This document shows positions 16,191 through 25,381 of a stretch of DNA of 37,680 nucleotides, one piece after another. Within the stretch, counting starts at the first letter, position 1, and every line of letters starts with the position of its first letter. This stretch comes from Tychonema litorale BBK16. Its GTDB lineage: Bacteria; Cyanobacteriota; Cyanobacteriia; Cyanobacteriales; Microcoleaceae. The notes under the pieces are model-generated. The model was not told the origin of the DNA. It did no database searches and was given only the letters and a program-made list of their open reading frames with translations. The position numbers and the translations under genes are program-made. The stretch covers positions 1 through 37,680 of the forward strand of contig NZ_JAKJHX010000043.1 of assembly GCF_021648855.1 (NCBI RefSeq), in the 5' to 3' direction.

Positions 16191-16405
16191 GGCACTGCCC
16201 ATAGGTGTCAACTTAAGGTAAAACCCAGTCAGAGACTGTTGTTTGACTATTAAATCTAGATCCCCCCTAGCCCCCCTTAAGAAGGGGGGGACAGGAGTCT
16301 TTTCAAAGTCCCCCTTCTTAAGGGGGATTTAGGGGGATCTAGACTAAGGTAAAACCGAGAGATACCAATAGTTTCAGGCTTAAGTTGACACTAATGGGCA
16401 CTGCC
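16191..16405. mobile_element. MITE-like palindromic element, about 215 bp
   Basis: Terminal inverted repeats of 27 bp (16191-16217 and 16379-16405) agree at 24 positions; their core is GTGTCAACTTAAG. Inside lies a second inverted pair: TCTAGATCCCCCCTAGCCC on the left (from 16256) and TAGGGGGATCTAGA on the right (to 16343), each with CTTAAGAAGGGGG-type sequence. There is no ORF. Part of a second copy in inverted orientation ends this window (37621-37680). Size, ends and lack of coding suggest a non-autonomous transposable element. Confidence 0.75.
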
Positions 16406-16456
16406 GTGTCCCTACAGGAGCTCGTACCTAAATACCTGAAAAGTAGCAAAGGAGGA

Positions 16457-16525
16457 GACGGCAATGCCGTGTCCCTACCCAGAATAATATTGTAGGGAAA
16501 CGGCACTGCCGTGTTCTGATTTCTT
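16457..16525. repeat. Dispersed inverted-repeat element (GACGGCAATGCC family)
   Basis: Arms of about 22 bp, GACGGCAATGCCGTGTCCC plus TAC on the left and GTAGGGAAACGGCACTGCCG on the right, surround CCAGAATAATATT and are followed by TCTGATTTCTT. A close relative with the same centre and the same trailing CTGATTTCTT lies at 25302-25372. No ORF is inside. Confidence 0.8.
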
Positions 16526-16946
16526 ATAAATGTTAAAATATAAGGGTTGACATCGGCATTGTAGTTGTGCTAACAGATCTGTTTGCTGGCCTGACTATGC
16601 CAATGTGACAACTGTAACTGCTTGGAATCGAAGAGGCATAGTCGCAAAAACTCGGAAATTGCCGATCGCACTTATACGCGAGACACCTAGTAAACCCTGT
16701 TCAGCCTTGCCACAATTCAGCTAAAATAGCCAATTATCGTAAAAAAACGGGTTTTTGCCTAGGCCCAGAGTTGGCTAAAAAACCTTACTGTTTAAGGGTT
16801 TTTACTTAGTAATAGGAAAGAGAACAGTTTACTAAATGCGATCGGCTAAGTAAACTTTCGGTAAAGTGTCATAGGTAAGCCCATAAGTTTTCTAAACACA
16901 AAGCACTATTAGGACAGCAACTAAACTCAATTTCTATAAGGAGAAT
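16526..16946. other. Upstream region of the small secreted protein gene
   Basis: This 420-nt stretch has no gene that I can support. An imperfect hairpin with AAAAAACCTTA and TTAAGGGTTTTT arms lies at about 16779-16805 and is a possible terminator-like or leader structure. The promoter of the gene at 16947 should be here, but no confident motif was found. Confidence 0.5.
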
Positions 16947-17309
16947 ATGATGAAAATAATGACACCGCGACAAATGATCGTTGCCATAGTAGCAATCCCG
17001 ATCGCACTAATGACGCAAACCACCCAATCCTTTGCTATTGCGACTACCACCAACGTATCTCCCATCAAACAAGTTTTGCCCGGTGAGGATGAAATTGATT
17101 TTGACAATTTGCCCTCACAATCCATCAGCATTGAAGAAAGTGAAGATTGGGATGAATCTCATTTTTTAACTACTTTTGATATGCCGATAACCAAAACTAT
17201 GGAATCAGAAGTTAAAACGGAAACTACTTCCTCTCCGCCAACACTTTATATAAGTGCAGCAAGGGGTAGATCGAGCCGGAGTTGTCGCATTTCAGGGATC
17301 TGCGAATAA
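16947..17309 (+). CDS. Small secreted acidic protein of unknown function
   Basis: A 120-residue protein with a signal peptide: MMKIMTPRQMIVAIVAIPIA, then LMTQTTQSFA with probable cleavage after SFA. The mature part is acidic (GEDEIDFDNL; SIEESEDWDESHF) and turns basic at the end (AARGRSSRSCRISGICE), with its only two cysteines five residues apart in that tail. An AAGGAG ribosome site lies 3 nt before ATG 16947 and 6 nt before ATG 16950, so either could start translation. I recognise no family. It lies 137 nt before the STAND-WD40 gene on the same strand, and a link between them is only suggested by position. Confidence 0.65.
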   Translation: MMKIMTPRQMIVAIVAIPIALMTQTTQSFAIATTTNVSPIKQVLPGEDEIDFDNLPSQSISIEESEDWDESHFLTTFDMPITKTMESEVKTETTSSPPTLYISAARGRSSRSCRISGICE

Positions 17310-17446
17310 ATTAATTGGGATTTATTCGATTGTACAACTATTCGTAATTTTGGATTAATTTTTCTCTAAGTATGCTAATAGCAGGGTATGTATTTTTTCG
17401 GATTATAGTAACCGCCAAGACTAACAATCTTTTTTAAAGATTCAAT

Positions 17447-20400
17447 ATGATTAATTCACACTACCACCCAGACACGCCAGCCCAGCAAAACCAAAGTTCC
17501 TTGCAAACTCTATCCCGCACTCTAAAAATGTCTCAGGGGCAGTTTTCTCTGACTTTGGTACGGTGCAATTACAGTGTTCTCAGAGAGCAAATTGTAGGGC
17601 AATTACACCAAGATTGTGCCGTTGATATTCGAGAGTTCTCCCTCCCGAAATCTGTTAAAACTCTTTACACAACGATAGAAGCAGAACTTGCTGGTAGCCA
17701 GCCCCAGGCTTTGATGGTGTTTGGATTAGAGTCGGTAAATGCGATCGATAAAGTGCTGACTTCTACTAACTATGTGAGGGAAGAATTTCGCAATAACTTT
17801 CACTTTCCCGTGGTGCTATGGGTAACAGACAAAATCTTAAAAAAACTGATTCGCTTAGTCACAGATATCGAGAGTTGGACAACAACTATTGAATTTGTAC
17901 TTAGCCCTGATGAGTTGGTGGACTTCTTGGGAAAAAGTGCCGATCGCATTTTTTCTGATATTTTAGAAAGCGGGAATTGGCATTTAACTAATTCGGCGAT
18001 TCTGGGTACTGGTTCTTTGACTGAGTTAGAATCTGCCAGGAAAGACTTACAAACTTGCGATATCCATTTGGAACCAGCTATTGAAGCTAGTTTAGAATTT
18101 ATTAATGGTCGCCATGCTTATGCTTGTCACCAGATTCCTGACGCTATTGCATTATATCAAAAGAGTCTCAATTTCTGGAAGTATCAAGTAGCATTTCTCG
18201 GTCATCAAACAGAATTTAGTGAATTGTTATTTACGGTTCACCCAGCACCCGTCTTAGAGGCAATTCTGTTATTTCACATTGGGCTTTGCTACCGATTCCA
18301 AGGGGAACAGCATCGTACAGGAAATCGTCCTTATTGGACAGAAGCTAAAAATTATTTTCAACAGTGTGTAGATGTTTTAGAAACAGCCGGACAGCAGGCT
18401 AATGTTGGTAAATTCATCAATCAATTAGGCGAAATATTACAGTATTTAGAAGATTGGGATGCACTCTGGAAATTAGCGATTAAAGCTCGGAGGTTACATC
18501 AAAATATGGAAAATTCAACTGTTCATTTGGCTCAAGATTATGGCTTTTTGGCTAAGGTAGCCTTGGAACAACAAAACTGGCAAGGGGCAAAAGAATGGGC
18601 TTTAGTTGCCCTCGATGTTCTGAACTCGAATTCAGAAGTGAGCGGACATGGAACTGCTGTAAAGTCGCAGCATCATGGCTTATATCTACTAATTTTAGCA
18701 GAGGCTCAGAAGGAACTTGGTGAGGTTGAGGAGGCGATCGCACATCTAGAAACTGCCCGCTCCGAAACCCCACCTTGTTACAACCCGCAGTTGTATTTGC
18801 GAGTATTGGAATTATTGCGATCGGTTTATTTTCAGCGAGGAGAATATCTCCAAGCATTTCAAGTTAAGCAGGATTATCGATCGATAGAACATACCTATCG
18901 CTTCCGAGCTTTTATTGGTGCCGGCAAATTGCAGCCCCACAGACAAGCAATTAATCCAGCTACCGAAACTATTGCCATCAACGCTACAATTGCTGATGAA
19001 ATTACTGCTTCCGGCAGAGAACAAGACCTCAATCGCTTGATAGGTAGGATGAACAGTGCCCAAAACAAACTGACAGTAATTTATGGTCAGTCTGGAGTTG
19101 GTAAAAGTTCAATTGTCACCGGGGGATTAGTACCTGCGCTCAAACAGAAAAAGATAGAATCCCGGACTGTTTTGCCAATAGTGCTGCAAGTTTATAACAA
19201 TTGGCCGCGGGAATTGACCAGACAGTTATCTGGTAGCAAAGCGGAAATATTCGATCGGGCAATGGCGGCCGACTCTTTAGGCTTTGCTGAAGTCGAATCG
19301 GAATTTGTAGCCAGCGAGATAAATGATGATTTTATGCCTGCGTTAAATGAGAAATTGGTTGATAATGATGAAAAGATTGTACCAGAACAGCCTGTAGAAT
19401 TGATAGTCAAAAAACAGACAATCGAATATGGCAAAATCATCAAAGAATTACAAATAAATTCAGAACACCTAGTGAGTGTTCTGATATTTGATCAATTTGA
19501 AGAATTTTTCTTTGTGTGGAAAGAGCAATCAGAAAGAGAAATATTTTTTGAGTTTCTGCGGGAATGCTTGAACATCAAATACTTAAAAGTTATCCTGTCT
19601 TTGCGAGAGGACTATTTGCACTATTTGCTGGAATTTTGCCGTCCCAAAAATACTCAAGAATTTATCAAAAATGACATTTTGGGTGACATTCTCAGCAAGG
19701 ATATTCTGTTTTATTTAGGAAATTTTTCCATAGCAGATGCTCGATCAATTATTCACGCTTTGACTGAACGCTCTCAGTTTCATTTGGAACCTGAACTAAT
19801 CGAAGAATTAGTCAAAGATTTAGCTGGAGAATTGCGAGAAGTTCGCCCGATTGAACTGCAAGTTGTGGGTGCCCAACTGCAACAAGATGATATTACAACT
19901 TTAACACAATATCAGGAACTAGGCAACAATCCCAAGCAAAAATTAGTAGCCAGATTTCTCGAAGAAGTCATTCAAGACTGCGGCCCCGAAAATGAAGGAG
20001 CGGCGCGCCGAGTTTTGTATTTGCTGACAGATGAAGATGATATCCGTCCTCTGAAAAACCGCGCTGAATTAGCATTGGATTTGGCAACATTTGAAGAAGC
20101 AGACAAATTAGATTTAGTCTTAGAATTGTTGGTTAAATCCGGTTTAATTTTTCGGTGGACAGAACTGCCAGCAGAGCTTTACCAGCTAGTTCATGACTAT
20201 CTAGTTAGTTTCATTCGCCAGCAGCAGGAATTAGACAATAAGGCAGAATTTGAGGAACTCCGCAAGCAGCACAAAATTAATAGAGATGTCATAGAACAAC
20301 TTCGGAAGGAAAAAGAGCTAAGTGCTTTGCTGTCGGAATCGAGAGACAAACAGCGACAAGCTAGAGAAAAACAGCATGAGGCTGAAGCTAAACTCTATGA

Positions 20401-22639
20401 AAATCGCAGATGGCAACTACGATTAGCAGTTTTGGGAGTGGTTGGGTTGACTGGTCTTTCGGGCTTAGCACTCTATCAAACAAAATTAGGAGATGAAGCG
20501 CGACAGCAAGCTGAAAAAGCTCGGACTGATGCCCTAGATTCGGGTTCGCAAGCTCTCGTGCTTTCTAATGAAAAAGACCAAGTGGGAATATTAGCAACCA
20601 GCATCAAAATTGGTACTGATTCTCTCAAGAGTACAGCTTTGCCTATTGATACTAAAAATCAGATTGCAGAAAGATTGAGACGAGCTGTTTCTGGGGTGCA
20701 AGAATACAATCGTTTCGAGCAGCACAGCAACTTTGTTCTGGATGTGAGTGTGAGTCCTGATGGCAATACAGTTGCTTCGGCAAGTGCTGATAAAACTGTT
20801 AAATTGTGGAGCAAAGATGGTAAGTTATTAAATACTTTCAATCACAGTGATAGCGTCACGAGTGTTGGTTTTAGTCCCGATGGTAAAACTATTGCTACTG
20901 CTTGTGCCGATCGCAAAATTAGAATTTGGCGACTAGATAATAATAAAAGTGCGTTCATAACTTTAGGAGGCCACGACGATATTGTTACCAGTGTCAGCTT
21001 CAGTCCCGACGGCAAAACCCTCGCTTCCGGTAGTTACGACAAGACTATCAAAATCTGGAACATCGCCAACAAAAAATTGCTACAAACTTTAACTGGACAC
21101 ACCGACTGGGTACTCGGAGTCAGATTCAGTCCCGATGGCGAAACAATTGCCTCAGCAAGTGTTGACAAAACTATCAAACTTTGGAACCGACAAAATAAAA
21201 GCGAGAAATTTCAAACCATACCCAAAACTTTAAATAAACATTCTGATATTGTTTATAGTGTCAATTTCAGTCCAAATAGCCAAGAATTTGTATCCGCAAG
21301 TGCCGACACCACAATCAAAATTTGGAACAGAGAAGGCAAGGAAATTAGAACTCTCAAAGGACACAACGAAGAAGTTGTCAGTGCGACTTTTAGCCGTGAC
21401 GGTGACAAGATTGTCAGTGGGAGCGCTGATAACACTGTGAAAGTTTGGAGTCGCACCGGCATTTTGCTGAACACTTTTCGAGGACACCAAGATGAGGTGA
21501 GAGCAGTAAATTTTAGTTCCGACGGCACTATTGCTTCGGCAAGTAAAGACAAAATGATTAAAATTTGGCAGCCGGACAATACTCCTTTGAACAAAATTTT
21601 AGCTGGTCACGGCGACTGGGTAAATAAAGTTAGCTTGAGTTCAGATAGCAAAATAATTGCTTCTGCTAGCAGAGACAAAACTGTGAAACTTTGGCAGGCT
21701 AATGGCAGTTTATTAAGAAGCTTAGTAGGACACAAGGATTCTGTGAACTGGATCAGCATTTCGCCTGACAATCGTACAATTGCTTCAGCTAGTGATGACA
21801 AAACTGTGAAAGTATGGAGTTTAGATGGGAAACTGTTAGATACTCTCAAACATGGGGATATTGTTAACAGCGTGAGCTTTAGTCCAGATGGTAAAATAAT
21901 TGCAGCAGGAAGCGATGATAACAAATTGTACCTTTGGCGTTGGCAGAATGGTCGGGCGACTTTGCTAACAAAGCTAGACCACATCAATCAAGTAGTTCGG
22001 GTTAGTTTCAGTCCTGATGGTAAAACGATTGCTGCTATAGTGAACGACAGGTTAGAACCGAATAAAAATGCTTCAAAAATTGCCGAAACAAAGAAAGTTT
22101 ACCTTTGGCAAATTAATGGTTCGTCGGCAAAGCTGGTGACAACTCTCGACCATGAGAAGAGTGTTAAAGATGTTACTTTCAGTCCTGATGGCAAGACAAT
22201 TGCTACTGGTTCTGCTGACAAAACTGTTAAATTGTGGAGTTTTGATGGGAAAAATGCAGCTTTAGCCGAAGAACACAAACATAATGATAGTGTTGAGAGT
22301 GTTAGTTTCAGTCCTGACGGCAAGTTAATGGCTTCTGGTGCGGGCAATATTGTTAAGTTGTGGAATTTTGCTGGTGGGAAGGTGACGCTATCTAAGACTT
22401 TGGAATCTAGCTATCGGATGTTTAGTGTTACTTTTAGTTCTGATAGTAAAACTCTGGCTTTTGCGATGGATAGAAATGTGGTTCTTTGGCCTGTGGAGAA
22501 TTTGGAACTGAATAAGATAGTTGCTAGGACTTGTGATTGGTTGGGGAATTATTTGCAGCATGACCCAAATGTGAGTGATGGCGACAGAATGCTTTGTCTG
22601 GGGTTTGGAAAGCAAACGTTAAATAAGGGGAAGCGGTGA
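17447..22639 (+). CDS. STAND ATPase with TPR-like region, membrane segment and 14 WD40 repeats
   Basis: A 1,730-residue signal-transduction ATPase. Region 1-190 is an alpha/beta domain (LMVFGLESVNAIDKVL; FHFPVVLWVTDKIL) like the N-terminal domain of some cyanobacterial STAND/TPR proteins; it lacks a P-loop. Helical TPR-like repeats follow to about 480. The NTPase core has Walker A GQSGVGKSS (Lys553) and Walker B VLIFDQFEEFF (Asp682), and continues with ILSLREDYL. A charged coiled coil (about 925-985), a membrane-like helix (about 990-1012, LAVLGVVGLTGLSGLALY) and 14 WD40 repeats from about 1085 complete it, enough for two seven-bladed propellers. STAND proteins are switches in regulation, cell death or phage sensing; which applies here is unknown. 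A weak ribosome site precedes ATG 17447; Met28 is an alternative start. Confidence 0.9.
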   Translation: MINSHYHPDTPAQQNQSSLQTLSRTLKMSQGQFSLTLVRCNYSVLREQIVGQLHQDCAVDIREFSLPKSVKTLYTTIEAELAGSQPQALMVFGLESVNAIDKVLTSTNYVREEFRNNFHFPVVLWVTDKILKKLIRLVTDIESWTTTIEFVLSPDELVDFLGKSADRIFSDILESGNWHLTNSAILGTGSLTELESARKDLQTCDIHLEPAIEASLEFINGRHAYACHQIPDAIALYQKSLNFWKYQVAFLGHQTEFSELLFTVHPAPVLEAILLFHIGLCYRFQGEQHRTGNRPYWTEAKNYFQQCVDVLETAGQQANVGKFINQLGEILQYLEDWDALWKLAIKARRLHQNMENSTVHLAQDYGFLAKVALEQQNWQGAKEWALVALDVLNSNSEVSGHGTAVKSQHHGLYLLILAEAQKELGEVEEAIAHLETARSETPPCYNPQLYLRVLELLRSVYFQRGEYLQAFQVKQDYRSIEHTYRFRAFIGAGKLQPHRQAINPATETIAINATIADEITASGREQDLNRLIGRMNSAQNKLTVIYGQSGVGKSSIVTGGLVPALKQKKIESRTVLPIVLQVYNNWPRELTRQLSGSKAEIFDRAMAADSLGFAEVESEFVASEINDDFMPALNEKLVDNDEKIVPEQPVELIVKKQTIEYGKIIKELQINSEHLVSVLIFDQFEEFFFVWKEQSEREIFFEFLRECLNIKYLKVILSLREDYLHYLLEFCRPKNTQEFIKNDILGDILSKDILFYLGNFSIADARSIIHALTERSQFHLEPELIEELVKDLAGELREVRPIELQVVGAQLQQDDITTLTQYQELGNNPKQKLVARFLEEVIQDCGPENEGAARRVLYLLTDEDDIRPLKNRAELALDLATFEEADKLDLVLELLVKSGLIFRWTELPAELYQLVHDYLVSFIRQQQELDNKAEFEELRKQHKINRDVIEQLRKEKELSALLSESRDKQRQAREKQHEAEAKLYENRRWQLRLAVLGVVGLTGLSGLALYQTKLGDEARQQAEKARTDALDSGSQALVLSNEKDQVGILATSIKIGTDSLKSTALPIDTKNQIAERLRRAVSGVQEYNRFEQHSNFVLDVSVSPDGNTVASASADKTVKLWSKDGKLLNTFNHSDSVTSVGFSPDGKTIATACADRKIRIWRLDNNKSAFITLGGHDDIVTSVSFSPDGKTLASGSYDKTIKIWNIANKKLLQTLTGHTDWVLGVRFSPDGETIASASVDKTIKLWNRQNKSEKFQTIPKTLNKHSDIVYSVNFSPNSQEFVSASADTTIKIWNREGKEIRTLKGHNEEVVSATFSRDGDKIVSGSADNTVKVWSRTGILLNTFRGHQDEVRAVNFSSDGTIASASKDKMIKIWQPDNTPLNKILAGHGDWVNKVSLSSDSKIIASASRDKTVKLWQANGSLLRSLVGHKDSVNWISISPDNRTIASASDDKTVKVWSLDGKLLDTLKHGDIVNSVSFSPDGKIIAAGSDDNKLYLWRWQNGRATLLTKLDHINQVVRVSFSPDGKTIAAIVNDRLEPNKNASKIAETKKVYLWQINGSSAKLVTTLDHEKSVKDVTFSPDGKTIATGSADKTVKLWSFDGKNAALAEEHKHNDSVESVSFSPDGKLMASGAGNIVKLWNFAGGKVTLSKTLESSYRMFSVTFSSDSKTLAFAMDRNVVLWPVENLELNKIVARTCDWLGNYLQHDPNVSDGDRMLCLGFGKQTLNKGKR

Positions 22640-22647
22640 AATTTTAG

Positions 22648-22866
22648 CCGCCTCTTAGTCCGCAGAGGCGGACTTCGTTTGTATAGCAGCGATTTCAATC
22701 GCCGATTTTTATCAACTTAATAAACCCAACCCAACACCTTATTTTAGTAGGTTGGGTTGAGGAACGAAACCCAACAACGTGGACTGTAGCAATAGTTTTT
22801 AGAATTGGCATAACACTATCTACATTTTAGAAGAGTTGGGTTTCGCAGACGCTCTACCCAACCTAC
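22648..22866. repeat. Cluster of dispersed hairpin repeats after the STAND gene
   Basis: First, CCGCCTC (22648-22654) pairs with GAGGCGG (22665-22671), in the motif TCCGCAGAGGCGGACTTCGT, with GCGATTTCAATCGC just after. Second, AACCCAACCCA at 22723 pairs with TAGGTTGGGTT at 22748. Third, CGAAACCCAAC (22765) pairs with GTTGGGTTTCG (22835). The first may serve as terminator of the 17447-22639 gene, though no T-tract follows. No gene is visible before 22958. Confidence 0.7.
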
Positions 22867-22957
22867 ATTATTTAATAAATCTATCTATTGGCTAATCTTT
22901 ATGGCAGTAAATTTAGGGTAAAATTCCAGTAATCAATTCAAAAGCGAGGTAAACTGC

Positions 22958-25231
22958 ATGGACACCAACTCACAAAATGTCCAACCAATCCCGCCCTTTA
23001 ACGAGAAAAATCAGGAAACGCCAGAGATAGGTGGCGGTTTGCCAGTAATTGAATTTTGGGCAGAACATACATTGTCCCCGGAAGGGCCGAAACTTTGGAA
23101 AACTTTGCTTCACAAAAGTGCGTGTTTGTCATGTTCTTGGGGCACTGGGGGGCAGAAAGGTGGCTTTACTAATGAAGAGGGCGAAAAACTTCAGCGGTGT
23201 ATGAAAAGTGTTGAAGCAATCTCCGCTGAAATTAAACCTGGTATCTCAACTCACTACTTTGAACATCACAGTATTGGACAACTTCAGCAGTTAACTTCGA
23301 TGGAATGTGACAGGCTGGGAAGGCTGAGTTTCCCGATGATTTTGCGGGCTGGAAAGTCTCATTACGATCGCATTTCTTGGCAAGAAGTCTATGAAATTGC
23401 GGCTGATGCTTTCACCAAAACCCCGGAACGAGTGGCATCTTACAGTTCGGGTCGCTCCTCCAATGAGGCGGCTTTTCTGTTGCAATTGATGATGCGGGCG
23501 ATGGGTTCTAACAATTTAGCAGATTGTTCGGATCTCTGCCACGCTCCCTCAACAACCGGGCTAAATAAGATGTTTGCTACCCGCACTTCGGTAGTCAGTC
23601 TCGAAAACTTGAAGCAAGCAGATTGCGTGGTACTAGCCGGTGCGAATTCTGCCTACAATCATCCCCGCTTGATGAACGAATTGATTAAAATTCGTGAAAA
23701 AGGCGGTAAAGTAATTGTGATTAATCCCATGATGGAAATCGGGTTAGTCAAGTTTGGTTCCCCGGCTTTTCCGGTGAAATCGCTCATCCCTGGTTCCGAT
23801 ATTTCGTCTCTATACTTGCAACCGATTCCCGGCAGCGATACAGCTTTATTTGTCGGAATTCAAAAGTCTGTAATTGAACAAGGATTGTTGGATGAAAACT
23901 ATTTGCAAGCTCATACAGAAGGCTGGGAAGCAGTAGTGCAGCACGCCCGTGATACTGAGTGGGAAACTATCACGGAAACTTGCGGAGTTTCACACGCCGA
24001 AATTGAAGCTGCTGCAAAAATTATCGGTAGTTCTAAGCGAGTTGTCTTTGGTTGGGCGATGGGAATTACCCAACATGATAACGGTGTAGATAATGTTTTT
24101 AGCATTGCCAATACTGCTTTGATGACAGGAAATGTTGGCAAAGAAGGTGCTGGATTAATGCCTGTCAGAGGACACTCAAATGTCCAAGGATTTGGCTCTA
24201 TGGGCGTGACTGTGGATCTGAAAAAAGAAATCCAACAAGCTTTAGAAAAGTTATTGGGACGTTCCCTGAGTCCTGTTAAGGGCTATGAAACGCGATCGCT
24301 CATTGAAGCAGCAGATGCAGGCAAAGTCGATACGCTGATTTGTCTGGGCGGTAATTTGTATGGGGCGAATCCAGATTCAACTCAGGCAAAACGTGCTTTA
24401 GGTAAAATTGAAACAATCATTTATCTGGCAACTAAACCGAATTTAGGGCATTTTAGCGGATTGGCTAAGCACAATACAATTGTGATTCCGGTACTCAATC
24501 GCTTTGAAAATCCCTACAAAACAACGGTAGAATCTGGGAACAATTTTGTGCGTTTAAATGATGAGGGGGAAACTCATCTCACAGATTCTGACTTGATTCC
24601 AGAAGTGCAGTTTTTGACAGAATTAGCGAGCCGAATTCACGGTACTTATCCGGTAAATTGGCGTAACCTTCAAGACCCAAAATATGTTCGCCAATTGATT
24701 GCTCTAACCATTCCAGGGTATGAAAAGATTGGGAATATTGATGAAACTAAGGAGGAATTCACCATCAGTGGTCGCATTTTTACGGAACCGAAATTCCCTA
24801 CCGATTCCGGGAAAGCCAAGATGTTTGTCGCGCCTTTACCAGTGCTGAAATTACCGGAAGCACAAGAGTTTGGAATGCCCGCATCAACACAGGGTATAGT
24901 TGTGGCATTGATGACGGGACGCAGCTATTCTCAACACAATACTGTGGTTTATAAAATTGATGATAAGTATCGGGGAATGCCGCACCGTAATTGTATTTTG
25001 ATGAATCGTGTGGATGCTAAAAGTGCTGGTTTGCAAGAACATCAGCGGGTGACTGTGCAGGGAAATGTGGGAAAAATGACAAATGTGGAGGTGATTTATG
25101 GGGCGGTGCGTGTGGGTGCTGCTTTGATGTTTTATCCTGAAGTTAATGTGATTTTTAATCCGCGCGTTGAAATGCGATCGGGTACGCCTGCTTATAAGCG
25201 TGTGCCTGCTTTTGTTTATGCGGAAGCTTAA
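22958..25231 (+). CDS. FdhF/YdeP-type molybdopterin oxidoreductase
   Basis: Predicted molybdopterin-guanine-dinucleotide enzyme of the FdhF/YdeP family, 757 residues. The N-terminus has only CLSC (Cys56, Cys59) rather than the four-Cys [4Fe-4S] motif of true formate dehydrogenases. Cys194 in DLCHAPSTTGL aligns with the selenocysteine or cysteine Mo ligand position. Cofactor-binding stretches include CVVLAGANSAYNHPRL, GGKVIVINPM, GNVGKEGAGLMPVRGHSNVQ, LICLGGNLYGANPDS and a C-terminal MTGRSYSQHNT domain. The family's substrate is not known; YdeP of E. coli is linked to acid resistance. A CGAGGT ribosome site lies 7 nt before ATG 22958. No fdhD or electron-transfer partner is in the window. Confidence 0.93.
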   Translation: MDTNSQNVQPIPPFNEKNQETPEIGGGLPVIEFWAEHTLSPEGPKLWKTLLHKSACLSCSWGTGGQKGGFTNEEGEKLQRCMKSVEAISAEIKPGISTHYFEHHSIGQLQQLTSMECDRLGRLSFPMILRAGKSHYDRISWQEVYEIAADAFTKTPERVASYSSGRSSNEAAFLLQLMMRAMGSNNLADCSDLCHAPSTTGLNKMFATRTSVVSLENLKQADCVVLAGANSAYNHPRLMNELIKIREKGGKVIVINPMMEIGLVKFGSPAFPVKSLIPGSDISSLYLQPIPGSDTALFVGIQKSVIEQGLLDENYLQAHTEGWEAVVQHARDTEWETITETCGVSHAEIEAAAKIIGSSKRVVFGWAMGITQHDNGVDNVFSIANTALMTGNVGKEGAGLMPVRGHSNVQGFGSMGVTVDLKKEIQQALEKLLGRSLSPVKGYETRSLIEAADAGKVDTLICLGGNLYGANPDSTQAKRALGKIETIIYLATKPNLGHFSGLAKHNTIVIPVLNRFENPYKTTVESGNNFVRLNDEGETHLTDSDLIPEVQFLTELASRIHGTYPVNWRNLQDPKYVRQLIALTIPGYEKIGNIDETKEEFTISGRIFTEPKFPTDSGKAKMFVAPLPVLKLPEAQEFGMPASTQGIVVALMTGRSYSQHNTVVYKIDDKYRGMPHRNCILMNRVDAKSAGLQEHQRVTVQGNVGKMTNVEVIYGAVRVGAALMFYPEVNVIFNPRVEMRSGTPAYKRVPAFVYAEA

Positions 25232-25240
25232 TCAGATTGG

Positions 25241-25372
25241 ATGTGGTAGAAATGAGGACACGGCAATGCCGTTTCCCTACAAAAAATAATGTGGTAGAAA
25301 TGAGGATACGGCAGTGCCGTTTCCCTACCCAGATTAATTGTAGGGAAACGGCACTGCCGTGTCCTGATTTCT
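25241..25372. repeat. Tandem pair of GGACACGGCA-family palindromes
   Basis: A 48-bp unit starting ATGTGGTAGAAATGAGGACA at 25241 is repeated at 25289 (ATGTGGTAGAAATGAGGATA). Each contains ACGGCANTGCCGTTTCCC. A third half, TAGGGAAACGGCACTGCCGT, follows at 25341. The block fills the gap between two convergent genes and can fold into long hairpins, so it may end transcription from both sides. Confidence 0.8.
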
Positions 25373-25381
25373 TGCTTGCTA

